From an uncultured Bacteroidales bacterium (lineage in GTDB: Bacteria; Bacteroidota; Bacteroidia; Bacteroidales; F082): DNA of 64,000 bases. Shown here piece after piece: positions 25,487 through 32,918 of the stretch. Numbering within the stretch: position 1 is the stretch's first letter; every line of letters begins with the position of its first letter. The DNA is taken from positions 124,001 through 188,000 of the forward strand of contig CAJOHD010000002.1 in the NCBI GenBank assembly GCA_905234275.1. The letters run 5' to 3'. A model generated the notes under the pieces. It saw only the letters and a program-made list of their open reading frames with translations. It was not told the DNA's origin and searched no databases. The translations under genes and the position numbers were made by a program.

Positions 25487-26244
25487 TGAAAATAACTTTA
25501 GCGCAGATAAAATGTGTTGCCGGTGACATTGACGGCAACGTGAAAAAAATAGTAGAGGCGGCTCACAAGGCAAAAGCCTCTACTTTAGTAATATTTCCTG
25601 AACTTTCGGTGTGCGGCATCCCGTCTTATGATATGCTCAAATCTGCGGATTTTGTCGAGAGATGCGAGAAGGCATTGGATAAAATCGCTGCTGAATGTGA
25701 AAATATCGGACTGCTTGTCGGTTGTCCTGTCGGAAAGTTCAATGCGGCGGTTTATATGTTCCAAGGACAGCGTAAAGTATTCAAAAAGAAATACTTGGAA
25801 GATTTTGAAAAAGACATTTTCGAGCCTTCTGATGCCGATGAGCTTTTGCAGATTGGCTGTCACAAATATGCTGTCACAATTGGCAAAGACCTTGCAAACA
25901 CTAACGATGACGAGTTTTTGTTGACCAACAGAGTCGACGAGCTCATGCCGCTTGCTCCCGATGTCATTATTAACATAGGTGCCGACAAATGTGGCGTCAA
26001 CCGTTCAAGGACCCGTCGCAACGAGCTCAGACAGAACGTGCTGAAAACCGAGCGTCCGCTGGTGTTTGTGAACAATGTGGCATCAAAAGAAGAAGCCACC
26101 TTTGATGGCGGCTCCATGATTTTCGGGTACGAAAGTTATGTGGTTGCATCCGCTCCTTTCTTCGAGGAGGCGGTGGTCGACGTAAACCTCGAGTGCCTCA
26201 TCTCGATGAAACACGAAGATGAGCAGCAGGACTACGTTTTATAA
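25486..26244 (+). CDS. Nitrilase-fold protein resembling the NadE glutaminase domain, catalytic Cys absent
   Basis: 252 aa. The fold is clear: KITLAQIKCVAGDIDGNVKKI start, FPELSVCGIPSYDML with Glu39, KVFKKKYLEDFEKDIFEP with the Lys near 102, and RRNELRQNVLKTERPLVFVNNVASKEEATFDGGSMIF, the last part matching the amidase half of glutamine-dependent NAD synthetase. The nucleophile region normally reads ICED; here it is VTIGKDLAN, with Gly133 in place of Cys. The synthetase half is missing. It is probably not an active amidase and may bind a ligand or partner. It ends on a TTATAA shared with the convergent phosphorylase gene. Confidence 0.75.
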   Translation: MKITLAQIKCVAGDIDGNVKKIVEAAHKAKASTLVIFPELSVCGIPSYDMLKSADFVERCEKALDKIAAECENIGLLVGCPVGKFNAAVYMFQGQRKVFKKKYLEDFEKDIFEPSDADELLQIGCHKYAVTIGKDLANTNDDEFLLTNRVDELMPLAPDVIINIGADKCGVNRSRTRRNELRQNVLKTERPLVFVNNVASKEEATFDGGSMIFGYESYVVASAPFFEEAVVDVNLECLISMKHEDEQQDYVL

Positions 26245-27114
26245 CCTTTCGAGGGTCGTTTTTATCAGTTTTTCAACGTAAGGATGATAGTCGGAGGTGA
26301 ACTTCTCCGTGACACGGTTGGCTATTGCCACACAGATGGTTAAGCAGTTGTGTCCCAACATCTTACCGAGGCTGAACAGTGCCGACGACTCCATCTCGAA
26401 GTTGCAGACTTTCCATCCTTTATATTCAAATCTCTCGATATCCGGATTGATTTGCGGATACGTCAGCTCGAGGCGAAGAGAGCGCCCTTGAGGTCCGTAG
26501 AAGCCTGGAGACGTAGCGGTGATACCTTGATGATAACCTGCAGCGAGGCGGTCGAAGAGGTCTTTCGAGCTTTCCACGATGTACGGCTTCGGAAGGTCGG
26601 TCGGGTAATGCATATCGCGGATGAAAGCGTCTGTCATCTCCTTGTTAATCACTTCGTTATGCTCTTTGTAGAAATATGCGAGACCGTCGAGACCGATGGC
26701 GTAACGTGAGGCTACGTAGCTGTCTTCCACCCCAATTTCAGGCTGCAGCGCGCCGCAGGTGCCGAGTCGCACCATGTTGAGCGTGCGGTGTTCCTTCTTT
26801 GGGGTGCGAGTCTTGAAATCTATATTCGCCACAGCATCAAGCTCGTTGACGACGATGTCGATGTTGTCGGTGCCCATTCCAGTTGAAATCGCACTGATGC
26901 GTTTGCCTTTGTAAGTGCCAGTGTGTGTTACAAGTTCGCGGTTCTGACGTTTGTATTCGATCTTGTCGAAATGCTCCGAAACCATAGCCACGCGGTCAGG
27001 ATCACCAACCAGGACGATGTTGTCGGCAAGCATCTCCGGAAAGAGATTCAAATGATATATCGCGCCTTCGTTGTTGAAGACGAGCTGTGAGCCGGGAATG
27101 GGTTTAGTGTTCAT
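26239..27114 (-). CDS. Nucleoside phosphorylase (uridine phosphorylase-like)
   Basis: 291 aa, PNP/UDP family. It carries NIVLVGDPDRVAMVSEHFDKIE (phosphate-binding GDPxR), ISTGMGTDNIDIVVNELDAV, VRLGTCGALQPEIGV, and the ribose/base region WKVCNFEMESSALFSLGKMLGH with the Glu-Met-Glu motif. It splits nucleosides with phosphate to base and ribose-1-phosphate; uridine phosphorylase is the closest match, but substrate choice cannot be fixed from sequence. Together with the deaminase and DUF5020 barrel at 21.5-22.7 kb it points to nucleoside salvage. Confidence 0.88.
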   Translation of the reverse strand: MNTKPIPGSQLVFNNEGAIYHLNLFPEMLADNIVLVGDPDRVAMVSEHFDKIEYKRQNRELVTHTGTYKGKRISAISTGMGTDNIDIVVNELDAVANIDFKTRTPKKEHRTLNMVRLGTCGALQPEIGVEDSYVASRYAIGLDGLAYFYKEHNEVINKEMTDAFIRDMHYPTDLPKPYIVESSKDLFDRLAAGYHQGITATSPGFYGPQGRSLRLELTYPQINPDIERFEYKGWKVCNFEMESSALFSLGKMLGHNCLTICVAIANRVTEKFTSDYHPYVEKLIKTTLERL

Positions 27115-27141
27115 ATTCTTCGAATTGTTAAAAATTTTTTA

Positions 27142-27149
27142 CAAAAGTA
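27142..27149 (-). promoter_or_regulatory. -7 promoter box of the nucleoside phosphorylase gene
   Basis: The minus strand reads TACTTTTG, 27 bp before the ATG at 27114. Confidence 0.45.
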
Positions 27150-27234
27150 GTCATTTTTTTGCAAGTTATGTTAAAAATTGTTAAAAATGAAAAACATAAA
27201 ATATTAATGTTTAATTTTGTGACGTTTTACAACC

Positions 27235-27323
27235 GTCATTTCGACTGAAGCGGAGCGGAATGGAGAAATCTCATTCTAATTGTCGGAGATTTCTCGACTT
27301 CACTTCGTTACGCTCGAAATGAC
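27235..27323. repeat. Paired GTCATTyCGA repeats facing each other (copies 3 and 4)
   Basis: 27235-27272 (GTCATTTCGACTGAAGC...GAAATCTC) and 27286-27323 (GAGATTTCTCG...CGCTCGAAATGAC) are inverted copies with a 13-bp spacer, able to form a long hairpin. They lie in the leader of cinA; the reading frame of cinA is open through the second copy by chance. Confidence 0.8.
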
Positions 27324-27339
27324 GAAAAAAGTATACAAA

Positions 27340-28587
27340 ATGAAAAGAGATAACGATTTTGTAAAGGCGAAAATCATCTCCATCGGCGATGAACTTCTGA
27401 TAGGGCAGGTGGTGAACACCAATGCTTCTTGGCTTGGTAACATATTGACAACCAATGGAATAGAAGTTATTTCAACATTGACGATTGGCGATGGCGAGCG
27501 TGACATTGTCGATGCCTTGGATGCTTGTTCCGACGTGGAAATCATAGTGATGACAGGAGGCTTGGGACCAACTGCAGACGATATCACCAAACCTACGTTG
27601 TGTAAATATTTTGGAACGGAACTTGAGTTTTGCCAGGATGCCTATGATAACGTGATGAGTATCTTTAAGTTACGCGGTTATCAGATGACCGAGCGCAACC
27701 GCGGACAGGCTTATATCCCGAAATCGTGCAAATATATCCCAAACCGTTATGGCACAGCGCCTTGCATGTGGTTTGAGAAGGGAAAGTCGGTGTATATTTC
27801 GATGCCTGGCGTGCCTTTTGAGATGAAAAATGTGTTTGAGCAGGAGATTTTGCCGAAGCTTTTGAAGCATTTCAAGGTGACGCCGTATATAAATAAGGTG
27901 GTTATGACAACGGGAGTCGGGGAGTCGTTTCTTGCCGACAGAATCAAGGATTGGGAAGATGCGTTGCCAGATTTCTTGTCGCTGGCATATTTGCCGCAGT
28001 ATGGCATGGTGCGTCTGCGTTTGGAAGGCCGTCATCCTGACCGTGAGTTTCTGCAGCAAACCATTGATAATGAGATTGATAAGTTGAACAAACTCATTGG
28101 TGAATTTATCTTTGGATACGACGACACGCCTATTGCGGAGGCCGTTTTGAATAAGCTCGGGGCGGCAGGCAAGACATTGGCGACTGCCGAGAGTTGTACA
28201 GGCGGTACGATAGCGAAGATGATAACTGCCATTCCGGGCAGCTCGGAGGTGTTCAAAGGCACAGTGGTGTCGTACGCGACCGAGGTGAAGGAGCAGGTGC
28301 TTGGAGTGAAACATGAAGATGTGGAGAGATATACTGTTGTCAGTCAGCAGGTTGCGGAGCAGATGGCCACAGGCGTGAGAGCGTTGCTGAAGGCTGATTA
28401 TGCAGTAGCGACAACAGGCGTGGCAGGACCTGGAGGCGGCACCGAAGAGAACCCCGTCGGCACAGTGTGGATCGCAGTGGCAGGACCGAACGGAGTGGTG
28501 TCGAAAAAATGTAATTTCGGAAAAGACAGGGGTAATAATATTGAAAGAGCAGCGATAACTGCACTTGAAATGGTACGAAAATATTGA
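27340..28587 (+). CDS. cinA: CinA family protein (NMN deamidase / competence-damage)
   Basis: 415 aa from MKRDNDFVKAKIISIGDELLIGQVVNTNASWLG at 27340. The in-frame ATGs at 27280 and 27319 lie in a dispersed repeat and add unrelated residues. N-terminal MoCF-type domain: VMTGGLGPTADDITKPTL near residue 75. C-terminal CinA/PncC domain: LATAESCTGGTIAKMIT near 285 and TTGVAGPGGGTEENPVGTVWIAV. CinA proteins deamidate nicotinamide mononucleotide in the NAD cycle. The inverted-repeat pair before it could affect its mRNA. Confidence 0.93.
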   Translation: MKRDNDFVKAKIISIGDELLIGQVVNTNASWLGNILTTNGIEVISTLTIGDGERDIVDALDACSDVEIIVMTGGLGPTADDITKPTLCKYFGTELEFCQDAYDNVMSIFKLRGYQMTERNRGQAYIPKSCKYIPNRYGTAPCMWFEKGKSVYISMPGVPFEMKNVFEQEILPKLLKHFKVTPYINKVVMTTGVGESFLADRIKDWEDALPDFLSLAYLPQYGMVRLRLEGRHPDREFLQQTIDNEIDKLNKLIGEFIFGYDDTPIAEAVLNKLGAAGKTLATAESCTGGTIAKMITAIPGSSEVFKGTVVSYATEVKEQVLGVKHEDVERYTVVSQQVAEQMATGVRALLKADYAVATTGVAGPGGGTEENPVGTVWIAVAGPNGVVSKKCNFGKDRGNNIERAAITALEMVRKY

Positions 28588-28595
28588 TTACCTCC

Positions 28596-28707
28596 GTCAT
28601 TTCGACTGAAGCGAAATAAAATGGAGCGGAATGGAGAAATCCTCTTTTCGCGAAAGCTTATTACTAAAAAGGATTTCTAGACTACACTTCGTTTCGCTCG
28701 AAATGAC
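28596..28707. repeat. Paired GTCATTyCGA repeats after cinA (copies 5 and 6)
   Basis: 28596-28644 (GTCATTTCGACTGAAGCG..., with a short internal duplication AAATAAAATGGAGCGG) and 28670-28707 (...CGCTCGAAATGAC) form another inverted pair. With the pair before it, cinA is bracketed by two hairpin-forming elements. No promoter box was seen between this pair and the next gene at 28739. Confidence 0.75.
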
Positions 28708-28738
28708 GATAAAAATGATAGATTAAATTAGATAAAAT

Positions 28739-29740
28739 ATGAAGAAATTATTATTTATTTGTTTGTTATTATTGTTATTTGTATCTTGTTCAAAAACAGT
28801 ATATTACAAAAAGAAACTGAACGTTGACTGCAAGAATCTGGAGCCGCAGAAGGTGGAGATTCTTGAGTATAACAAGGCGCTTTTTGCTATAGATACCGCT
28901 GATTTTGAGGCAGGGATTCAGGCAATAAGACCGCAGTTCAGTGCTCTCTTGGGCGATACTCTTGAGGCTGATGAAATAGCATATCTTAAAGATTTTGTCA
29001 CTGATACTTTTGTAATGAGAATCAATGAGTTAGTGGAAGAATCTTTCCCTAATTCCGAAGTCGTTTCCGAAAAGGTTAAGGGCGTTTATCAGCATTTGAA
29101 GTATTACTATCCGGAGCTGACGATGCCTGCGACTTACACTTACGTTTCAGGTATCGATTTTAACAATGGCTCGGTTATGATTGCCACTGAAGCTGTCATG
29201 ATCAGCCTTGATTTCTATTTGAATAACAAGGGATTAGTGTATGATAAAGTCGGTATGCCACGATATGTCTCACGTCGTTGCCAACCTGCTGCTTTGACAA
29301 AAGATCTGGCTGAAGCGATTTATTATTCATATATTTTCACGGATATTAAAGCGAAAAATGTCCTGAAAGAGATGATTGATAGAGGCAAAAAATATTATTT
29401 CATCGAGGCGATGGATCCGACCTTGAATGACTCGATTTTGTTGGGATATTCATCGCAGCAGATGGAGTGGGCGCAGGATAACGAATGGAATATTTGGGCA
29501 ACTATCGTTGGTAATAACATGTTGTATGCCAATGGGTTCGAGCAGTATCGTGTGCTGTTTAACGATGGACCATTTACAGCTGCTTTCTCTGAAAATGCCC
29601 CTGCCCGATTGGGAGATTTCATCGGCTTGCAAATCGTTCGCTGGTTTATGACAAACAACGATGAGACGCTTCAACAGCTAATGGAACAGACTGATTATCA
29701 GGAGATTTTCCAGAAGTCTCATTACAAACCGCGAAGATAA
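28739..29740 (+). CDS. GldB-like gliding/T9SS-associated lipoprotein
   Basis: 333 aa. Signal peptide with the lipobox FVSCS, so it is membrane-anchored by lipid on the periplasmic side. Family features are VDVKNLEPQKVEILEYNKALFAIDT-like opening (here VDCKNLEPQ), YQHLKYYYPELTMPATYTYVSG, and the C-terminal ENAPARLGDFIGLQIVRWFM, which matches the NSPARIGxxIGxxIVxxYM motif of GldB. GldB is required for gliding in Flavobacterium; in non-gliding Bacteroidales its role is not known but may support envelope or secretion functions. Confidence 0.75.
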   Translation: MKKLLFICLLLLLFVSCSKTVYYKKKLNVDCKNLEPQKVEILEYNKALFAIDTADFEAGIQAIRPQFSALLGDTLEADEIAYLKDFVTDTFVMRINELVEESFPNSEVVSEKVKGVYQHLKYYYPELTMPATYTYVSGIDFNNGSVMIATEAVMISLDFYLNNKGLVYDKVGMPRYVSRRCQPAALTKDLAEAIYYSYIFTDIKAKNVLKEMIDRGKKYYFIEAMDPTLNDSILLGYSSQQMEWAQDNEWNIWATIVGNNMLYANGFEQYRVLFNDGPFTAAFSENAPARLGDFIGLQIVRWFMTNNDETLQQLMEQTDYQEIFQKSHYKPRR

Positions 29741-29747
29741 ATTTGAA

Positions 29748-29798
29748 CACGAATTGCACGAATTGACACGAATTTTTTAGAATAAAATGTAATTCGTG
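29748..29798. repeat. CACGAATT repeat after the GldB-like gene
   Basis: Three direct copies of CACGAATT (29748, 29757, 29767) are followed by the inverted AATTCGTG at 29791-29798. The region could fold, and its TTTTTT at 29773-29778 might give weak termination. Confidence 0.6.
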
Positions 29799-29860
29799 AA
29801 GATTTGTGTTTATTTGTGGTTAAAAAGTTTTATGTGATTTATTAACAAAAACCAAAAATT

Positions 29861-31393
29861 ATGTTAGTCAAAACATTTGGTAGTGCCTTGAATGGCATTG
29901 ATGCTATTACAGTTACAATTGAGGTCAACATTGACCGTGGAGTGCAGTTTTTCCTTGTCGGACTTCCCGACAGCGCTGTGAAAGAAAGTCAGCAGAGAAT
30001 TGAATCTGCATTGAATAACAATGGGTTAAAATACCCGAAGCGGAAAATCACCATCAACATGGCGCCCGCTGACATCAGAAAAGAGGGCTCAAGTTACGAC
30101 CTTCCTTTGGCGATTGCAATTCTTGCCGCATCGGAGCAGGTGAGTGTCGATTTGCTCGACAAATATGTCATCATGGGCGAGCTCTCGCTTGACGGCAGCA
30201 TCAACCCGATAAAAGGTGCCTTGCCAATAGCTATCAAGGCGGCTGAAGATGGATTTAAAGGCGTGATAGTGCCAAAAGCTAATGCCAACGAGGCGGCAGT
30301 GGTGGAAGATATCGAGGTTTACGGCGTTGAGACATTGCTGGATGTCATCAACTTTTTCAATGGTTTTCATCATATTGAGCCGACGAAGCTGAGTCTTGAA
30401 GACGAAGAAAATCTCGATGTTTATGACCTGGATTTTGCGGATGTCCGCGGACAAGAAAATATCAAAAGAGCTCTTGAGGTCGCTTCAGCTGGCTCGCATA
30501 ATGTGATCCTCATAGGCCCTCCCGGTAGCGGTAAGACAATGTTAGCCAAGCGTTTGCCTACGATTCTACCTCCGATGACGCTGAAAGAAGCCTTGGAAAC
30601 TACAAAGATTCATTCCGTTGTGGGAATGCTGGGACATGGTGTCTCGCTGATGCGCACGCGACCGTTCAGAAGTCCTCATCACACTACGTCGTACGTCGGA
30701 TTGGTTGGTGGCGGCACCTATCCGCAGCCCGGGGAAATATCATTAGCTCACAATGGAGTGCTCTTTCTTGACGAATTGCCCGAGTTCAAACGTCAAGTAT
30801 TGGAAGTTCTTAGGCAACCGATGGAGGATCGTCAGGTTACTATTGCTCGAGCCAAGCAGACAGTGGAGTTTCCGGCGAATTTCATGCTTGTGGCGGCTAT
30901 GAATCCGTGTCCATGTGGCTATTACAACCATCCTACTAAGGAATGCACCTGCAAGCCCGGGCAGGTTGAGACGTATCTCTCAAGAATATCTGGTCCTTTG
31001 CTTGACCGCATCGACCTGCATATCGAGACATTCCCGATTCCATACGAAGAACTGGCACAGAAAAAGCCTGGCGAGAAGAGTGCCGACGTTCGTGAACGTG
31101 TAGTGAAAGCCCGAATGATTCAGGTGCAACGTTTTGCCGACGTCCCGGGTATACATTGCAACGCCCAGATGACAGCCAAGATGATTCAAAAATATTGCGA
31201 CCTCGACAAGCAGTGCGGTCTGTTGCTGAAAAATGCCATGGAACGCCTCGGACTCTCTGCCCGCGCCAGAGACAGAATCCTCAAAGTGTCAAGAACCATT
31301 GCCGATTTGGCCGGTTCTGAAAACATTCAGCCTGAACACCTCGCTGAAGCGATTCAGTATCGAAGTCTGGACAGAGACAGCTGGGGAAAATGA
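29861..31393 (+). CDS. YifB/ComM family Mg chelatase-like AAA+ ATPase
   Basis: 510 aa, full length. N-terminal ChlI-type domain (residues 1-165: [56 protein letters not shown]). AAA+ core with Walker [12 protein letters not shown] near 222 and Walker [12 protein letters not shown] near 302. A Cys-rich insertion, [20 protein letters not shown], near 355 is usual. C-terminal ComM-like domain ends [15 protein letters not shown]. In Vibrio, ComM is a branch-migration helicase that helps integrate transformed DNA. Confidence 0.93.
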   Translation: MLVKTFGSALNGIDAITVTIEVNIDRGVQFFLVGLPDSAVKESQQRIESALNNNGLKYPKRKITINMAPADIRKEGSSYDLPLAIAILAASEQVSVDLLDKYVIMGELSLDGSINPIKGALPIAIKAAEDGFKGVIVPKANANEAAVVEDIEVYGVETLLDVINFFNGFHHIEPTKLSLEDEENLDVYDLDFADVRGQENIKRALEVASAGSHNVILIGPPGSGKTMLAKRLPTILPPMTLKEALETTKIHSVVGMLGHGVSLMRTRPFRSPHHTTSYVGLVGGGTYPQPGEISLAHNGVLFLDELPEFKRQVLEVLRQPMEDRQVTIARAKQTVEFPANFMLVAAMNPCPCGYYNHPTKECTCKPGQVETYLSRISGPLLDRIDLHIETFPIPYEELAQKKPGEKSADVRERVVKARMIQVQRFADVPGIHCNAQMTAKMIQKYCDLDKQCGLLLKNAMERLGLSARARDRILKVSRTIADLAGSENIQPEHLAEAIQYRSLDRDSWGK

Positions 31394-31465
31394 TTTCATA
31401 ACACTCGTAAACTGTTCTATAGTAAATTATTTTACTTTTTTCTCTTTCATGTCAATTATTAATTG

Positions 31466-31474
31466 TAACTTTGC
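31466..31474 (+). promoter_or_regulatory. -7 promoter box of aspA
   Basis: TAACTTTGC, 31 bp before the ATG at 31506. Confidence 0.6.
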
Positions 31475-31505
31475 GCTCCAATTTTGAAAAAGAGAGAAAA
31501 CATAT

Positions 31506-32918
31506 ATGAACAAAGAGAATTTCCGTGTTGAAAGTGACTTGTTGGGCTCGAAAGAAGTGCCGGCAGAGGCGCTTTATGGTGTTCAGACAGTAAGAGCGAT
31601 TGAGAATTTCGATATAAGTGGTAACCTCATGTCGAGTTATCCGAATTTCATAAAAGGCATGGCGATAACGAAAAAAGCTGCTGCCATCGCCAATTACGAG
31701 GTCGGGATGATTGATTTGCAACAGCGTGACGCTATCTGTACCGCTTGCGACGAGCTCCTCGAGGGCAAGCATCACGACCAGTTCCCGATTGACATGATTC
31801 AGGGTGGAGCAGGCACATCTACCAATATGTGTGCCAACGAGGTCATCGCTAACCGTGCTCTCGAACTGATGGGTCACGAACGCGGAGAATATAAATATTG
31901 CTCGCCAAACGACATCGTAAACGCTTCACAGTCAACGAATGACGCTTATCCTTGCTCGATACATCTCGCCATGGTCCTCGAACATGAGGAGTTTTTGCCT
32001 CATCTCGTGGAGATGATAGGCGCTCTCGAGAAGAAAGCGGAGGAGTTTAAAGACGTCATCAAGATGGGTCGTACCCAGCTTCAGGATGCTGTCCCTATGA
32101 CACTCGGTCAGACTTTCAGCGGATTTGCAGCTTCTCTTCGTGGTGAGTTGAAAACACTGAACATGGCAGCGCGCGAGTTCCTTGTTGTCAATATGGGAGC
32201 TACAGCTATCGGAACAGGTATCTGCTCCAAGCCTGGCTACAGCGGAGCGTGTATCAACGCCTTGCGGCGCGTCACAGGATGGAACATCACCCTCGCTGAC
32301 AACCTCATCGAAGCGACCAGCGCCACATCTTGCATGATTCAATATAGCGCCGCAATGAAACGTTTGTGCATCAAAATCAATAAGATGTGCAACGACCTTC
32401 GTCTCATGAGCTCAGGTCCGAGATGCGGTCTCAACGAGATAAACCTCCCACAACGCCAGCCTGGTTCTTCAATCATGCCTGGCAAGGTCAACCCAGTCAT
32501 CCCGGAAGTGATGAATCAGGTTTGCTATAAAGTCATCGGCAACGACATGACAATAGCCCTCGCATCCGACAACGGTCAGCTTGAACTCAACGTGATGGAG
32601 CCTGTCATCGCCTACTGCTTGTTTGAGTCTATCCATTTGTTAACCAAGGGCTTGGATACGTTGAGAACACACTGTATCAATGGCATCGAGGCGAATGTGG
32701 AGCATTGCCGTAAGATGGTTGAAAACAGCATCGGCATCGTCACCATGCTCAACCCGATTATCGGTTATAAGGAATCGACAAAAATCGCCAAAGAGGCAAG
32801 CGAGACTGGTCGTGGCGTGTATGAACTTGTCCTCGAGCACGGAATTCTTACCAAAGAACAGCTCGACTGGATTCTCCAACCGGAAAACATGATTAAACCG
32901 GTAGAGATCAAACTTTAA
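31506..32918 (+). CDS. aspA: Aspartate ammonia-lyase
   Basis: 470 aa of the aspartase/fumarase superfamily. GGAGTSTNMCANEVIANRALEL and SQSTNDAYPCSIHLAM near residues 100-155, and the catalytic loop GSSIMPGKVNPVIPEVMNQVCYKVIG near 320. The PVIPEVMNQV ending of that loop is typical of aspartase rather than fumarase (PTQCEA). It interconverts aspartate with fumarate and ammonia, feeding fumarate respiration in gut Bacteroidales. Its stop codon overlaps that of the convergent receptor gene in a shared TTTAAA. Confidence 0.9.
   Translation: MNKENFRVESDLLGSKEVPAEALYGVQTVRAIENFDISGNLMSSYPNFIKGMAITKKAAAIANYEVGMIDLQQRDAICTACDELLEGKHHDQFPIDMIQGGAGTSTNMCANEVIANRALELMGHERGEYKYCSPNDIVNASQSTNDAYPCSIHLAMVLEHEEFLPHLVEMIGALEKKAEEFKDVIKMGRTQLQDAVPMTLGQTFSGFAASLRGELKTLNMAAREFLVVNMGATAIGTGICSKPGYSGACINALRRVTGWNITLADNLIEATSATSCMIQYSAAMKRLCIKINKMCNDLRLMSSGPRCGLNEINLPQRQPGSSIMPGKVNPVIPEVMNQVCYKVIGNDMTIALASDNGQLELNVMEPVIAYCLFESIHLLTKGLDTLRTHCINGIEANVEHCRKMVENSIGIVTMLNPIIGYKESTKIAKEASETGRGVYELVLEHGILTKEQLDWILQPENMIKPVEIKL

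Noticed and set aside
27280..27339. Longer N-terminus for cinA (20 extra codons)
   Set aside because: The extra codons lie in a dispersed repeat and do not match the CinA family; the start at 27340 gives the normal N-terminus.
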